Notes: generated from the sequence alone by a model not told the origin. A stretch of DNA of 64,000 nt from an uncultured Anaerolineae bacterium (GCA_938028725.1 CALIMH010000001.1:1-64000), one strand, 5' to 3'. Positions 26,712 through 35,723 are shown, numbered from the stretch's first letter. Program-made: numbers and translations.

Positions 26712-27383
26712 GTGAAACCGAACGCTATGGAGCTACAGGACTACATGCAAATGGCACGTCGTTGGTGGTGGGCAGTGGTTGGCACTGCGCTGGTGGCTGT
26801 CCTCAGCGCGTTTGTCTTCAGCCGTCTGCAGACGCCGATTTACAAATCGGCCATGCGGCTGACAGTACAGCCGGCTCGCACCGACTTTGGCCTCACTCAA
26901 TCCGCTAAAACCTTGATCGCCTCCTACATCAGCATCATCCACACCGAAGCCAATGCTGCTGAAGTCGGCAAGCGGTTAGAACTGGACTACTCGCCCGCCT
27001 ACATCTTCGGCCAAACACGCATGGCCGAGGATGCGGCCACGTTCGGCATCGAGATTCAGGTGCGCGACTACGACGGCGAGACAGCCAACCGCATCGCTGC
27101 GGAGTGGGGACGTCTGTTTATCGAGTTTCGCAATCGCGACAACGCGCGTCAGCGCCGCGAAGACCGCGTGGAGATCATCCCCGGTGACCAGCCGCGCTAC
27201 AGCCAGGACTTCCCTCGCACGTCGGTGAATGTGGCTGCCGGCGGTCTGCTGGGCGCGGTGGCTGGCGTTGGCGTAGCAGCTGTGCTGGAGTGGCGTCGTG
27301 CTCGCGTGATTCACAGCGTTGACGACCTCCAGCGCCGCCTGAAGCTGAATGTGCTTGGCGTTGTTCCACAGGAGCCCGCGTGA
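26712..27383 (+). CDS. Wzz-like polysaccharide co-polymerase membrane protein (second copy)
   Basis: This 223-residue protein starts MKPNAMELQDYMQMARRWWWAVVGTALVAVLSAFVFSRL, a typical Wzz N-terminus with one transmembrane helix. The extracytoplasmic part has YKSAMRLTVQPART and GIEIQVRDYDGETANRIAAEWGRLFIEF. The second transmembrane helix (VAAGGLLGAVAGVGVAAVLEW) is followed by HSVDDLQRRLKLNVLGVVPQ, resembling the cytoplasmic stretch before a BY-kinase. GTG 26712 directly follows the previous stop; ATG 26727 is a possible alternative. It overlaps the kinase-like gene by one base. Confidence 0.78.
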   Translation: MKPNAMELQDYMQMARRWWWAVVGTALVAVLSAFVFSRLQTPIYKSAMRLTVQPARTDFGLTQSAKTLIASYISIIHTEANAAEVGKRLELDYSPAYIFGQTRMAEDAATFGIEIQVRDYDGETANRIAAEWGRLFIEFRNRDNARQRREDRVEIIPGDQPRYSQDFPRTSVNVAAGGLLGAVAGVGVAAVLEWRRARVIHSVDDLQRRLKLNVLGVVPQEPA

Positions 27384-27994
27384 TGAGCCTGGTCATGTTG
27401 CATTCCCCAAACTCGGCTGCGGCGCGCGCCTACCGCGCCCTGCGCGCAAATGTGCTGCTGGAGCTGGGCAGCGACACCGCTTCGCTGCTGATGGTCACCG
27501 CGCCGGATGAGGTGGTGAACGCTGCTGTGCTGGCCTCGAACGTGGCGGTGGCATTCGCACAAGCGGAGAAGCGCGTGCTGTTGGTGGACGCACACTTGTA
27601 TCGGCCAGCCTGCCATGCGCTGTTCGGTTTGGCAGTGGCGCCCGGCTTGAGCGAATACGCGCACGATCTCCAATCGCAGCCGTTCCTGCAGTCTGCACAG
27701 CCGGCGCCCTTCTTGCAAGTGATGGCAGCAGGAACCTGTCAAGTTGACCCGTCCGACTTGCTTTCCAGTCCGCGCCTTTCGCAAGCCCTAGCTGCCTTGC
27801 GCCCCTTGGCCGACGTGATAGTGTTGCACGCGCCGCCAACTGTGTATCAAGAGTCCGCGTTGTTGGCTTCGTTGGCGGATGGGGTGGTTTTGGCGGTTGC
27901 TGCCGGCCGCAGCCGTCGCGCTGACGTGCGCCGCGCGCAAGAATTACTGAAGCGCGCCAACGCGCGTGTGCTTGGCGCGGTGCTGATGCACTGA
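27383..27994 (+). CDS. CpsD/BY-kinase-like protein with lost Walker motifs
   Basis: The 203-residue fold matches bacterial tyrosine kinases of capsule operons: AAARAYRALRANVLLEL at the start, then LLMVTAPDEVVNAAVLASNVAVAFAQAEKRVLLVDAHLYRP. The equivalent of the Walker A loop, normally PxxGKST, reads PDEVVNAA, so the ATP-binding lysine and serine are gone. The A' motif DADLRRP is DAHLYRP and the Walker B aspartate aligns with His in VIVLHAPPTV. It also lacks a C-terminal tyrosine cluster. It is therefore probably a non-catalytic partner of the two Wzz-like proteins. ATG 27383 overlaps the previous TGA. Confidence 0.8.
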   Translation: MSLVMLHSPNSAAARAYRALRANVLLELGSDTASLLMVTAPDEVVNAAVLASNVAVAFAQAEKRVLLVDAHLYRPACHALFGLAVAPGLSEYAHDLQSQPFLQSAQPAPFLQVMAAGTCQVDPSDLLSSPRLSQALAALRPLADVIVLHAPPTVYQESALLASLADGVVLAVAAGRSRRADVRRAQELLKRANARVLGAVLMH

Positions 27995-28387
27995 AGCTCA
28001 TCCCAACGAGGAGCAACTACACCTCCCGCTTCACTCAATCTCACCAAGTGGTCCGCTCCCAACACGCCCGCACCTTGGATGGAGTGATAGGCCCCGCTGA
28101 GCGGATCGCCCAACCAGACCAGGCCACAACGGTCTGAAGCTGCTGATGTCCTCTATTACCAGGACGCGCGACCTTCCCGCACCCAGCAGTGTGGCACTTG
28201 CGGAATCAAAGACCAAACCTGCACCCCGTGAGCCGCCCGGTGAGCTGGAAGTGTGAGAGGAAGCGGAAGCGACCCAAGCCACTGAGCGGCCTAGAACACC
28301 GGCGATGGGACGTACGGGGAGAGCGGGAAGCGGCAAGCAGCCGTTGGGGGCGAGCTGAGGCGGCGGAGGGGTTTTAGACAATGGGCA
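27995..28387 (+). other. 393-bp gap between converging genes, no convincing gene
   Basis: The gap lies between the BY-kinase-like gene (+) and the methyltransferase gene (-). On the minus strand one frame reads AGRSRVLVIEDISSFRPLW and another, slightly downstream, reads GDPLSGAYHSIQGAGVLGAD, which could be pieces of one frame-shifted remnant. No start, ribosome-binding site or family match supports a working gene. I see no clear terminator hairpin, no RNase P, tmRNA or SRP RNA signature, and no repeats. Confidence 0.4.
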
Positions 28388-29203
28388 TTAGCTCGAACTT
28401 GTCCCCTTGGTGCCCACCGCGAACACCTCGCGCTGAAAGAACCAGGCGAACGGCAGCCAATTGAAGGCGATGTGGCGCAACGTCGCCATCACCACACCTT
28501 CCTGACGTTGCTGCGGCGGTGTATCCAGCCAGACCTTGATGCGACTGAAACCAGCGCGTCGCAGATAGCGGCGTAAACGTAGCATGTCCTGCTCGTTCAC
28601 GTGGACTTCGGTGTTAATTGCGACGTTGAGCGCGCGTGGGTTGCGCGGGTAGCGTGCACCTTGACCCATCAGGTGGCGCACCAACCGCACTACGGGATAA
28701 GCGTAGGCGTCGTACCAACGATTGGGCGCGGTGTGGATCACCACCTGGCCGCCAAGCTTCAGGACGCGGCGGGTTTCCGCTAAACACCGCTCTAGCTCCC
28801 AGGGGTGCAAATGCTCCACCACATCGAAAAGCAGCACGCGGTCGAACGTCTCATCCCCGAAGGGCAGTGCTTTGGCGTCGGCGCGGGCGATGCCATGGCG
28901 GCCCCCTTCGCTGCGCATGATGCGTTGCGTGAGCTGCACTGCTGCCCGCGCGTAGTCCACGCCGATAGCGACGGCGCCCAAGCGAGCCACTTGCCGAACG
29001 ATCTCGCCGCGCCCACAGCCAAGGTCTAGCACGCGCATCCCTGGCTGGACTGCAGCGAAGGCAAACGCCGCGCGCAACCGCCGCGAGAGATGCTCGCCTT
29101 CGCTGCGCAGGAACTCATCGTAGCCCTCGCAGGCAGTGAGGAAGTAGGTCTCGTCGTATAGCTCTGAAGGCAGAGGCGCCTGCTGCGGATCGGGATGGCT
29201 CAT
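28388..29203 (-). CDS. Class I SAM-dependent methyltransferase
   Basis: This 271-residue protein has motif I MRVLDLGCGRGEIVRQVARLG, the acidic GVDYARAAVQL, the post-I ADAKALPFGDETFDRVLLFDVVEHLHPWELERCLAETRRVLKLGGQVVIHTAPN, and a C-terminal part with hydrophobic WLPFAWFFQREVFAVG. This is a methyltransferase-11 type; the substrate is unknown, but nearby polysaccharide genes make a sugar or lipid carrier possible. I place the start at ATG 29203 (MSHPDPQQ), because TATACT lies 14 nt before it on the minus strand; an in-frame start at 29284 would bypass that promoter. Confidence 0.85.
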   Translation of the reverse strand: MSHPDPQQAPLPSELYDETYFLTACEGYDEFLRSEGEHLSRRLRAAFAFAAVQPGMRVLDLGCGRGEIVRQVARLGAVAIGVDYARAAVQLTQRIMRSEGGRHGIARADAKALPFGDETFDRVLLFDVVEHLHPWELERCLAETRRVLKLGGQVVIHTAPNRWYDAYAYPVVRLVRHLMGQGARYPRNPRALNVAINTEVHVNEQDMLRLRRYLRRAGFSRIKVWLDTPPQQRQEGVVMATLRHIAFNWLPFAWFFQREVFAVGTKGTSSS

Positions 29204-29217
29204 GACAGAGCAAGGCA

Positions 29218-29223
29218 AGTATA
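29218..29223 (-). promoter_or_regulatory. Probable -10 element of the methyltransferase gene
   Basis: On the minus strand TATACT lies 14 nt upstream of ATG 29203. It supports that start over the upstream one at 29284. Confidence 0.45.
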
Positions 29224-29375
29224 GCTGAGCCAACGCATGGCGCGCCCCCTCAGTTTGCTGCACTGCGGGGCAGTGGGCTGACAAGCGGGTGAATGCTCCT
29301 TGAAACGCAAGGGCGATCGCCGACGCTTAGGAGATAATTGGCGCGCTGGAAGCATTGACAAGGAGCAATAGACTC

Positions 29376-29900
29376 ATGTCCACAATAGAACGCACAAATG
29401 AACTCACCTTCAAAGGCAATCCGCTCACGGTGATCGGCCCCAAGCTCAAGCCTGGCGACCAATTCCCTGACGTGTCATTGATTTCACCTGAGTTAAATGA
29501 AGTGAGGCTGAGCGAGATGCGTGGTCACGTGCTACTGATCAGCGTGGTGCCATCGCTCGACACGGGCATTTGCGACGCGCAAACCCGCCGCTTCAATGAG
29601 GAAGCGGAGAAGCTGGGCGACCGCGTGAAGGTGATCACTGTCAGCGCGGACTTGCCCTGGGCCCAGCGCCGCTGGTTAAACGACGCCGAGGCTAAGCACA
29701 TCATCGCCTTGTCCGACCATCGTAACATGGCTTTCGGCGATGCCGTCGGCACCCACGTCAAGGAGTTGCGCATTGAGCAGCGCGCTATCTTTGTCGTGGA
29801 TCGTGAGGGCAAAGTGGCCTACGTCGAGTACGTGCCGGAGATCGCTCAGCATCCCGACTATGATGCTGCGCTGGAGGCCGTGCGGCGCTTGTTGAGCTAA
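29376..29900 (+). CDS. tpx: Thiol peroxidase (Tpx), one-cysteine variant
   Basis: Tpx reduces hydroperoxides using a peroxidatic cysteine. The 174-residue sequence has [22 protein letters not shown], matching PSIDTGVC of E. coli Tpx with the catalytic Cys. The resolving cysteine, C95 in E. coli (SADLPFAQSRFCGAEG), aligns with [16 protein letters not shown], so it is leucine here. No other Cys occurs in the protein, which suggests an external thiol resolves it. ATG 29376 has aaggag 10 nt upstream. The stop overlaps moxR. Confidence 0.93.
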   Translation: MSTIERTNELTFKGNPLTVIGPKLKPGDQFPDVSLISPELNEVRLSEMRGHVLLISVVPSLDTGICDAQTRRFNEEAEKLGDRVKVITVSADLPWAQRRWLNDAEAKHIIALSDHRNMAFGDAVGTHVKELRIEQRAIFVVDREGKVAYVEYVPEIAQHPDYDAALEAVRRLLS

Positions 29901-30889
29901 TGGCCTCATTCGCCAACGCTCATGAGCATACCTTGCAGCTGAGGCACGTGCGCCAATTAGGCCTACGCCTGATTGACAACGTGCAACGGGTGATCCTGGG
30001 CAAGCACGATGTAGTTGAGTTGACGGTGATCGGTCTGCTGTGCCAGGGTCACCTGCTTATCGAGGATGTGCCGGGGGTGGGCAAAACCACGCTGGCCAAG
30101 TCGCTGGCGCGGTCCATCGGCGGCGCCTTCAGCCGCATCCAATTCACGCCGGACATGTTGCCCTCTGATGTCACCGGCACATCCATCTACAACCAGAAGA
30201 CCGGCGAGTTTGAGTTTCGCCCCGGCCCAATCGTGGCACAGGTAGTGCTGGCAGACGAGATCAATCGCGCCACCCCGCGCACCCAATCGGCGTTGCTGGA
30301 GGCGATGGAAGAGGCGCAGATCACCGTCGAAGGTGTGACACGGCCCCTGCCGTTGCCCTTCTTGGTTTTGGCCACGCAAAACCCTATCGAATACGAGGGC
30401 ACCTTTCCGCTGCCGGAGGCGCAGCTCGACCGCTTCTTGATGCGTGTTGCGCTTGGCTATCCCTCGCTCGAGGAGCAGATGAGCATGTTCGACGCGCAGC
30501 AGTACGCGCATCCCCTCGAGTCGCTCTTGCCCGTCACCACGCTGGAGGAGCTGCGCCAAGCCCAAGCGTTGCTGCGGATGGTGTACGTGGATAATCTGGT
30601 GAAGCGCTACATCGCGCAATTAGTGGAGGAAACGCGCCGACATCCGGATGTTTACCTAGGCGCCAGCCCACGCGGTGCGCTCATGCTATACCGCACTGCT
30701 CAAGCGCGCGCCGCGCTCAACGGACGCGACTACGTTATCCCCGACGACGTAAAGGCTCTGGCCGTGCCGACGCTCGGCCATCGCGTCATCATCAGCCCCG
30801 CCGCACGCATCAAAGGGGTGACCAGCCGTGACGTGATCGAACACTTGCTGGACACCATTCCTGTGCCTGGTGGAAAAGTTGGGCGATGA
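29900..30889 (+). CDS. MoxR-family AAA+ ATPase
   Basis: The 329-residue protein has Walker [20 protein letters not shown], Walker [25 protein letters not shown], sensor 1 [28 protein letters not shown] and sensor 2 [19 protein letters not shown]. MoxR proteins act as chaperones that help metalloenzyme or cofactor insertion, usually with DUF58 and VWA partners encoded beside them. None follows here; hemW does. TAATG overlap with tpx and ATGA overlap with hemW make a tightly coupled unit. Confidence 0.93.
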   Translation: MASFANAHEHTLQLRHVRQLGLRLIDNVQRVILGKHDVVELTVIGLLCQGHLLIEDVPGVGKTTLAKSLARSIGGAFSRIQFTPDMLPSDVTGTSIYNQKTGEFEFRPGPIVAQVVLADEINRATPRTQSALLEAMEEAQITVEGVTRPLPLPFLVLATQNPIEYEGTFPLPEAQLDRFLMRVALGYPSLEEQMSMFDAQQYAHPLESLLPVTTLEELRQAQALLRMVYVDNLVKRYIAQLVEETRRHPDVYLGASPRGALMLYRTAQARAALNGRDYVIPDDVKALAVPTLGHRVIISPAARIKGVTSRDVIEHLLDTIPVPGGKVGR

Positions 30890-32028
30890 ACACAGGCGTC
30901 TATCTGCACATCCCTTTTTGCAGCGCGCGTTGCACCTACTGCGACTTCAACACGTATGTAGGCTTGGAGGCGCTGTTCGCGCCGTACGTGCGCGCGTTGC
31001 TCGCCGAGATCGCGCAATACGATGGCTTTCCCGCCCAAACGCTCTTCTTCGGCGGCGGCACGCCATCGCTTTTGTCCCCTGAGCAAATCGGCGCGCTGAT
31101 CGAGGCCGCGCGCAGCGCCTTTCAACTCCCGCCTGAGGCTGAGATCACGCTGGAATGCAACCCCGGCACGGTGAACTTGGGCTACCTGCGCGCCTTGCGC
31201 GCTTGTGGTGTGAACCGCCTCAGCTTTGGCGCGCAAAGTGCCATCCCTGCCGAGCTTAGCCTGCTCGGCCGTGACCACAACTGGCACACGGTGGTGCAGG
31301 CGGTGCAGAACGCGCGAGAGGCTGGCTTCGAGCACGTCAACCTGGATTTGATCTTCGGCCTGCCTCATCAGTCGCTGTGCGACTGGGAGCATACGCTCCA
31401 CGCAGTGCTGCGCCTCGAGCCCGATCATCTCTCGCTTTACGCGCTCACCCTCGAGCCGGGCACTCCTCTACATCAGCAGGTGCGGCGCGGCCAATTGCCA
31501 TCGCCGGACCCTGACCTAACCGCTGACATGTACGAAATGGCCGAAGCCTTGCTGGGTGAGGCTGGCTTCGAACACTACGAAATCTCCAACTGGTGCCGTC
31601 CCGGCAAAGCTTGTCAGCACAACCTCATCTACTGGCGCAACGAGCCTTACGTTGGCTTGGGCGCCGGCGCGCATGGCTTCGACCTGCGCCGGCGCTACTG
31701 GCGCGTGCGGCATCCCGCTGAGTACGTCGCTCGCGTCGAGCGCGGTCAGACCACTGAGGCTGGCGATGAGCCCATCTCTGAGCCGCTCGCCCGTGGCGAG
31801 ACCATGATGCTGGGCTTGCGCCTGCTGCAAGAGGGCGTCTCGCAGGACCGCTTCCGCGCGCGCTTTGGCGCGCCAATCGAGGCATTTTTCGCTGCTGAGC
31901 TGGCAGAGGGTACACGGCGCGGCTTGATCGAGGTGACTGAGCAGTGCGTGCGCCTCACGCCGCGCGGCCGGTTCGTGAGCAATCAAGTGATGCAGTGGTT
32001 TATCCCTGACGTCGCTGCGGTGGCATGA
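30886..32028 (+). CDS. hemW: HemW-type radical SAM heme chaperone
   Basis: The 380-residue protein starts [25 protein letters not shown] with cysteines 12, 16 and 19 for the 4Fe-4S cluster. The DF after the third Cys is typical of HemW rather than the oxygen-independent coproporphyrinogen oxidase HemN, which has a fourth cysteine. Further motifs are [35 protein letters not shown] and [21 protein letters not shown]. HemW transfers heme to targets. It overlaps moxR and the M24 gene by 4 nt each. Confidence 0.92.
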   Translation: MNTGVYLHIPFCSARCTYCDFNTYVGLEALFAPYVRALLAEIAQYDGFPAQTLFFGGGTPSLLSPEQIGALIEAARSAFQLPPEAEITLECNPGTVNLGYLRALRACGVNRLSFGAQSAIPAELSLLGRDHNWHTVVQAVQNAREAGFEHVNLDLIFGLPHQSLCDWEHTLHAVLRLEPDHLSLYALTLEPGTPLHQQVRRGQLPSPDPDLTADMYEMAEALLGEAGFEHYEISNWCRPGKACQHNLIYWRNEPYVGLGAGAHGFDLRRRYWRVRHPAEYVARVERGQTTEAGDEPISEPLARGETMMLGLRLLQEGVSQDRFRARFGAPIEAFFAAELAEGTRRGLIEVTEQCVRLTPRGRFVSNQVMQWFIPDVAAVA

Positions 32029-33263
32029 AAGCAGAGCTGCCAGAACTGATGCGCGAGCGCGGCCTGGATGCACTGCTCGTGCTTGGGCCGGACGGCAAAA
32101 GCTGCGCGAACCCTGCCTTCGCTTATTTCATCGGCAGCGCACACGTCACAACCGGTGTGGTGATCGTGCGCGCCGACGGCTCAGCGTTTCTGCTGCACCA
32201 CACGATGGATCGCGACGAGGCAGCCAAGACCGACCTAAAGCTGATTGACCGCTCGCGCTACAACTACCCGGCGCTGCTGCGCGCAAACAATGGTGACCCT
32301 ATAGCGGCGCAAGCAGCGCTGCTGTGCCAGGCGCTGCGCGACGTGGAGGCTGGCCCTCGCGTGGGCATCTATGGCGTGGAGGAGGTGAGCGTCACGTTGC
32401 GCTTAGTGGACGCGCTCAGGCGTGATGCAACGTTCACCGTGGTGGCAGAAGGCGACGACGATGTGATCACCCGCGCGCGCAAAACCAAAGATCGCCGCGA
32501 GGCCGCGCTGATCCAACAGGTTTGCCAGCTCGCCGAGGAGGTGATCGCTGAAACCCAGGCCTTCCTGCAAGCGCATCGCGCGCACAATGGCTGCTTGGTT
32601 CGCCCGGATGGTGCTGCGTTGACAGTGGGCGATGTGAAGCGTTTCATCCGCGCGCGTGCAGCAGAGCGCAACTTGCACGGTGCGGATTGCATCTTCGCTG
32701 TGGGTCGCGATGCTGGTGTGCCCCACAGCGCCGGCAACGAGAGCGATCCGATCCAGGTCGGCCGCGCGATTGTGTTTGATTTCTTCCCCCGCGGGCCAGA
32801 AGGCTATCACGCCGACATCACCCGCACGTGGTGCCTTGGCTTCGCGCCGCCGGAGGTGGAGCGCGCCTGGCAAACAGTGCTGGAGGCCCATGCGCTGGCC
32901 GAGCGCAGCTTCAACCTGCGCGATTTCACCTGGGCTTACAACGAAGCGGTGTGTGACCTTTTCGAGGCGCGCGGCTACACCACGCTGCGCCAAGACCCGC
33001 GCGCAACGCGCGGCTACGTGCATAGCTTGGGACATGGCTTCGGCTTGGCCGTGCACGAGGCGCCTTCGATCAGCTTGAAGGGTTGGCGCCCCGATGAGGT
33101 CTTCCAGCCCGGCACGGTATTTTGCAGCGAGCCCGGCTTATACGACCCTGAGGCTGGCTGGGGGGTGCGCGTCGAGGACGATTACTGGTTCGATGAGCAG
33201 GGCGTGCTGCATCGCCTCACTCGCTACCCCCACGACTTGGTGATCCCGTTGCGCGAGGGCTAG
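32025..33263 (+). CDS. M24-family metallopeptidase (Xaa-Pro dipeptidase-like)
   Basis: The 412-residue protein has an N-terminal creatinase-like domain (to about residue 150) and the pita-bread catalytic domain. Metal ligands can be read in order: VFDFFPRG and HADITRTW (Asp), HSLGHGFGLAVHEAPS (His), VFCSEPGLYDPE (Glu) and VRVEDDY (Glu). It is probably an aminopeptidase P or dipeptidase acting in the cytosol. ATG 32025 overlaps the hemW stop, so the two are likely co-expressed. Substrate specificity cannot be read from the sequence. Confidence 0.9.
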   Translation: MKAELPELMRERGLDALLVLGPDGKSCANPAFAYFIGSAHVTTGVVIVRADGSAFLLHHTMDRDEAAKTDLKLIDRSRYNYPALLRANNGDPIAAQAALLCQALRDVEAGPRVGIYGVEEVSVTLRLVDALRRDATFTVVAEGDDDVITRARKTKDRREAALIQQVCQLAEEVIAETQAFLQAHRAHNGCLVRPDGAALTVGDVKRFIRARAAERNLHGADCIFAVGRDAGVPHSAGNESDPIQVGRAIVFDFFPRGPEGYHADITRTWCLGFAPPEVERAWQTVLEAHALAERSFNLRDFTWAYNEAVCDLFEARGYTTLRQDPRATRGYVHSLGHGFGLAVHEAPSISLKGWRPDEVFQPGTVFCSEPGLYDPEAGWGVRVEDDYWFDEQGVLHRLTRYPHDLVIPLREG

Positions 33264-33268
33264 CGACC

Positions 33269-33838
33269 TCAGCCGAACACGATCCGCCCCTCGCTCATGT
33301 CCACGATGCGGGCCAGCGAGTGTACCGGCACACCCAACGCCTCCAACGCGGCGCGGCCTCCCTCGAACGTCTTCTCGATCAGTGCGCCGACGCCAACCAC
33401 CTCCGCGCCGGCGGCCTTGGCGATGCGCGCTAGGGCTAAGATGGTCTGGCCGGTCGCCAGGAAGTCGTCAATGATCAACACGCGCTCGCCGGCCCGCAGG
33501 TACTCCGGCGACGCCATGATCTCCACCTGGCGCTGTTTGGTGTGCGAGGGTGCAGTGGTGAGGAACACCGTGTCCGGCATAGTCACAGGCTTGGTCTTGC
33601 GCGCGTACACCACCGGCAAGCCCAGCGCGTAGCCAGTAGCCAGCGCGGGGGCGATGCCGCTGATCTCGCAGGTGAGCACTTTGGTCGCGCCCACATCGCG
33701 GAACAAGCGGGCTAGCTCCTGACCGCACAGCATCATCAGTTGCGGGTCCACTTGGTGGTTCACGAAGGAATCCACTTTCAAGATGCCTTGACCCAGGTTG
33801 ACGCCTTCAGCGAGAATGCGATCAATGAGTTGCTTCAT
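33269..33838 (-). CDS. xpt: Xanthine phosphoribosyltransferase
   Basis: This salvage enzyme makes XMP from xanthine and PRPP. The 189-residue protein starts MKQLIDRILAEGVNLGQGILKVDSFVNHQVDP, the Xpt opening, which fixes the start at 33838 rather than 34009. It has VLTCEISGIAPALATGYALGLPVVYARKTKP and the PRPP loop RVLIIDDFLATGQTILALARI. It lies last in an operon after a nucleoside hydrolase and psuG, consistent with recycling of purine bases released by the hydrolase. Confidence 0.94.
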   Translation of the reverse strand: MKQLIDRILAEGVNLGQGILKVDSFVNHQVDPQLMMLCGQELARLFRDVGATKVLTCEISGIAPALATGYALGLPVVYARKTKPVTMPDTVFLTTAPSHTKQRQVEIMASPEYLRAGERVLIIDDFLATGQTILALARIAKAAGAEVVGVGALIEKTFEGGRAALEALGVPVHSLARIVDMSEGRIVFG

Positions 33839-33872
33839 GGCCTTTGCACCGTATGAGAACACTTTGCGAGCT

Positions 33873-34829
33873 TTAGATGGCTCGAGAAATGCGCTCGTGA
33901 AAAGCCGCCAACAGGCGCGCTGAATCCACACGGGTGAGGCAGTGCACTTTTGGGGTGGACCAGTGGCGATCGGCGCGATCGGGGATGGTCGCACCACGGG
34001 CTGGCCCATCGGTTAGCACCATCACGCGCCACTGCTCGCCGGCAAAAAGCGCCGGTTCGAGCACATACGCGATCGCGCATACGTCGTGTGGGTTGATTGC
34101 GCCGTCGCGGTAGCCGCGCACCTCGCGGTGAAACGCTTGGTAAAAGGGCACAATGCGGCAGATGAACTCGGCGAAGCGACTGCGGCTCTCCTTCAGCGCA
34201 GCAAAGTAAGCGTTGTCCATGCGCACAGCAGTGGTCACGTCGAGGCCGGCGACAGTGAGCGGCCAGCCAGCGGCGAACACTTTGGCCGCGGCGTGTGGGT
34301 CGCGGTAGATATTGCTCTCGGCCAACGGCGAGACGTTGCCAGGCACGAGAAACGCGCCACCCATGACCACCACCGCTCGCACGTGCTCTGCGATGCGTGG
34401 CTCAAGCTGAAGCGCCAACGCCAAGTTAGTGAGCGGCCCAACGGCCACGATGGTGACCTGGCCGGGTCGTTGCATGATGGTCTCGGCGATGAACTGCGCT
34501 GCGTGGATCGCCAGGGGGCGCTGATTGGGGTTGTGCACAGCGTCCCAGCCGATGTTGCCCATTGCGTCGGGGCCATGGACGTGCTCGCCAGTGCGACCGC
34601 GCGGCAGCACCAGCGGCTGGTCAGCGCCCATCGCCACAGGGATGTCGGCGCGGCCCGCGAAGTGCAGCAGGTTCAGCGCGTTGCGCGTGGTGGCGGCAAC
34701 GTGGGAGTTGCCAAACACGGTGGTCACGCCGATCAGCGCGATCTCTGGCGAGGCGAGCGCCAACAGCAGCGCCATGGCGTCGTCGATGCCGGGGTCGGTG
34801 TCCAGGATGATGGTGTGCAGCTGCGACAT
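33873..34829 (-). CDS. Inosine/uridine-preferring nucleoside hydrolase
   Basis: The 318-residue protein hydrolyses nucleosides to ribose and free base. It starts MSQLHTIILDTDPGIDDAMALLLALASPEI, with the DTDPGIDDA calcium-binding Asp cluster. The NALNLLHFAGRADIPVAMGAD region, the NLALALQLEP segment and VVVMGGAFLVPGNVSPLAESNIYRDPHAA match IUNH enzymes, and INPHDVCAIAYVLEP carries the His/Asp pair. ATG 34829 lies 7 nt after psuG ends. It is followed after 34 nt by xpt. Confidence 0.93.
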   Translation of the reverse strand: MSQLHTIILDTDPGIDDAMALLLALASPEIALIGVTTVFGNSHVAATTRNALNLLHFAGRADIPVAMGADQPLVLPRGRTGEHVHGPDAMGNIGWDAVHNPNQRPLAIHAAQFIAETIMQRPGQVTIVAVGPLTNLALALQLEPRIAEHVRAVVVMGGAFLVPGNVSPLAESNIYRDPHAAAKVFAAGWPLTVAGLDVTTAVRMDNAYFAALKESRSRFAEFICRIVPFYQAFHREVRGYRDGAINPHDVCAIAYVLEPALFAGEQWRVMVLTDGPARGATIPDRADRHWSTPKVHCLTRVDSARLLAAFHERISRAI

Positions 34830-34836
34830 GAGCGGG

Positions 34837-35709
34837 TCAAGATGGGCTAGGTTCGGCCAGCGCGAGCGCGATCTCGGCAGCCACACGGGCGTTGTTGAGC
34901 AGGAGCGCGCGATTGGCGCGCACGCTGGCGCCGTCGGTGAGGCGGGCGATCTCGGCTAACATGAAAGGGGTGGCGGCGGCGCCGCGCACGCTGGCGGCCT
35001 CGGCACGGCGCTGGGCCTCTTGAATGGCTGCCTCAGCGACATCACGCGGCAGCTCCGCCTCGGCCGGCACTGGCACGCACACCAACTCGCCACCGGGCAG
35101 CCCCAATGCTCGGCGTGCGCGCACGATGCGGGCCACCTCCGCTGCGGAGTCTGCACAGATGTCCAGTGGCAGGCCACTGGAGCGCGAGTAGAACGCTGGC
35201 AGCTCTGCCGTCTGGTAGCCGATCACCGGCACGCCCAGTGTCTCCAGGTGCTCCAGGGTGAGCGGCAGGTCGAGCAGCGCCTTGGGGCCGGCACAGACAA
35301 CGGTGACCGGCGAGCGCGCCAGCTCGGTCAAGTCTGCGCTGACGTCGAACGGGTGGCCGCGATGCACGCCCCCGATGCCGCCTGTGGCGAACACACGGAT
35401 GCCGTGACGGGCAGCCACAAACATGGTCGCTGCGACGGTAGTAGAGCCGGTCAGCCCCATGGCGATAGCGATGCCCAGGTCACGCGTGCTGCACTTGCGC
35501 GCTGTCGGCGTGTTAGCCAGCTCGTGCAGCTCAGCCTCTGTCAGCCCGATCTTGAGCTGGCCGCCTAGCACCGCAATCGTGAGTGGCTGCGCCCCGCGCG
35601 CGCGGACGACCTCCTCCATCTCACGCGCCACCGTTAGGTTAAGCGGCGCAGCAAAGCCGTGTGTGATCAGCGTGGACTCCAACGCCACCGGCGGACGTTC
35701 GTGTGTCAC
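34837..35709 (-). CDS. psuG: Pseudouridine-5'-phosphate glycosidase
   Basis: PsuG splits pseudouridine-5'-phosphate into uracil and ribose-5-phosphate. The 290-residue protein has VALESTLITHGFAAPLNLTVAREMEEVVRARGAQPLTIAVLGG, the C-S-T-R-D motif in TARKCSTRDLGIAIA, then TVAATMFVAARHGIRVFATGGIGGVHRG and DVSADLTELARSPVTVVCAGPKALLDLPLTLEHLET. The start is GTG 35709 with TACAAT 8 nt before it. The kinase psuK, normally adjacent, is not here. Confidence 0.94.
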   Translation of the reverse strand: MTHERPPVALESTLITHGFAAPLNLTVAREMEEVVRARGAQPLTIAVLGGQLKIGLTEAELHELANTPTARKCSTRDLGIAIAMGLTGSTTVAATMFVAARHGIRVFATGGIGGVHRGHPFDVSADLTELARSPVTVVCAGPKALLDLPLTLEHLETLGVPVIGYQTAELPAFYSRSSGLPLDICADSAAEVARIVRARRALGLPGGELVCVPVPAEAELPRDVAEAAIQEAQRRAEAASVRGAAATPFMLAEIARLTDGASVRANRALLLNNARVAAEIALALAEPSPS

Positions 35710-35717
35710 CAGTCGTT

Positions 35718-35723
35718 ATTGTA
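35718..35723 (-). promoter_or_regulatory. -10 element of the psuG operon, 8 nt before the start codon
   Basis: TACAAT on the minus strand lies 8 nt upstream of GTG 35709. With a normal transcription start, the mRNA would have no or almost no 5' untranslated region. Confidence 0.5.
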
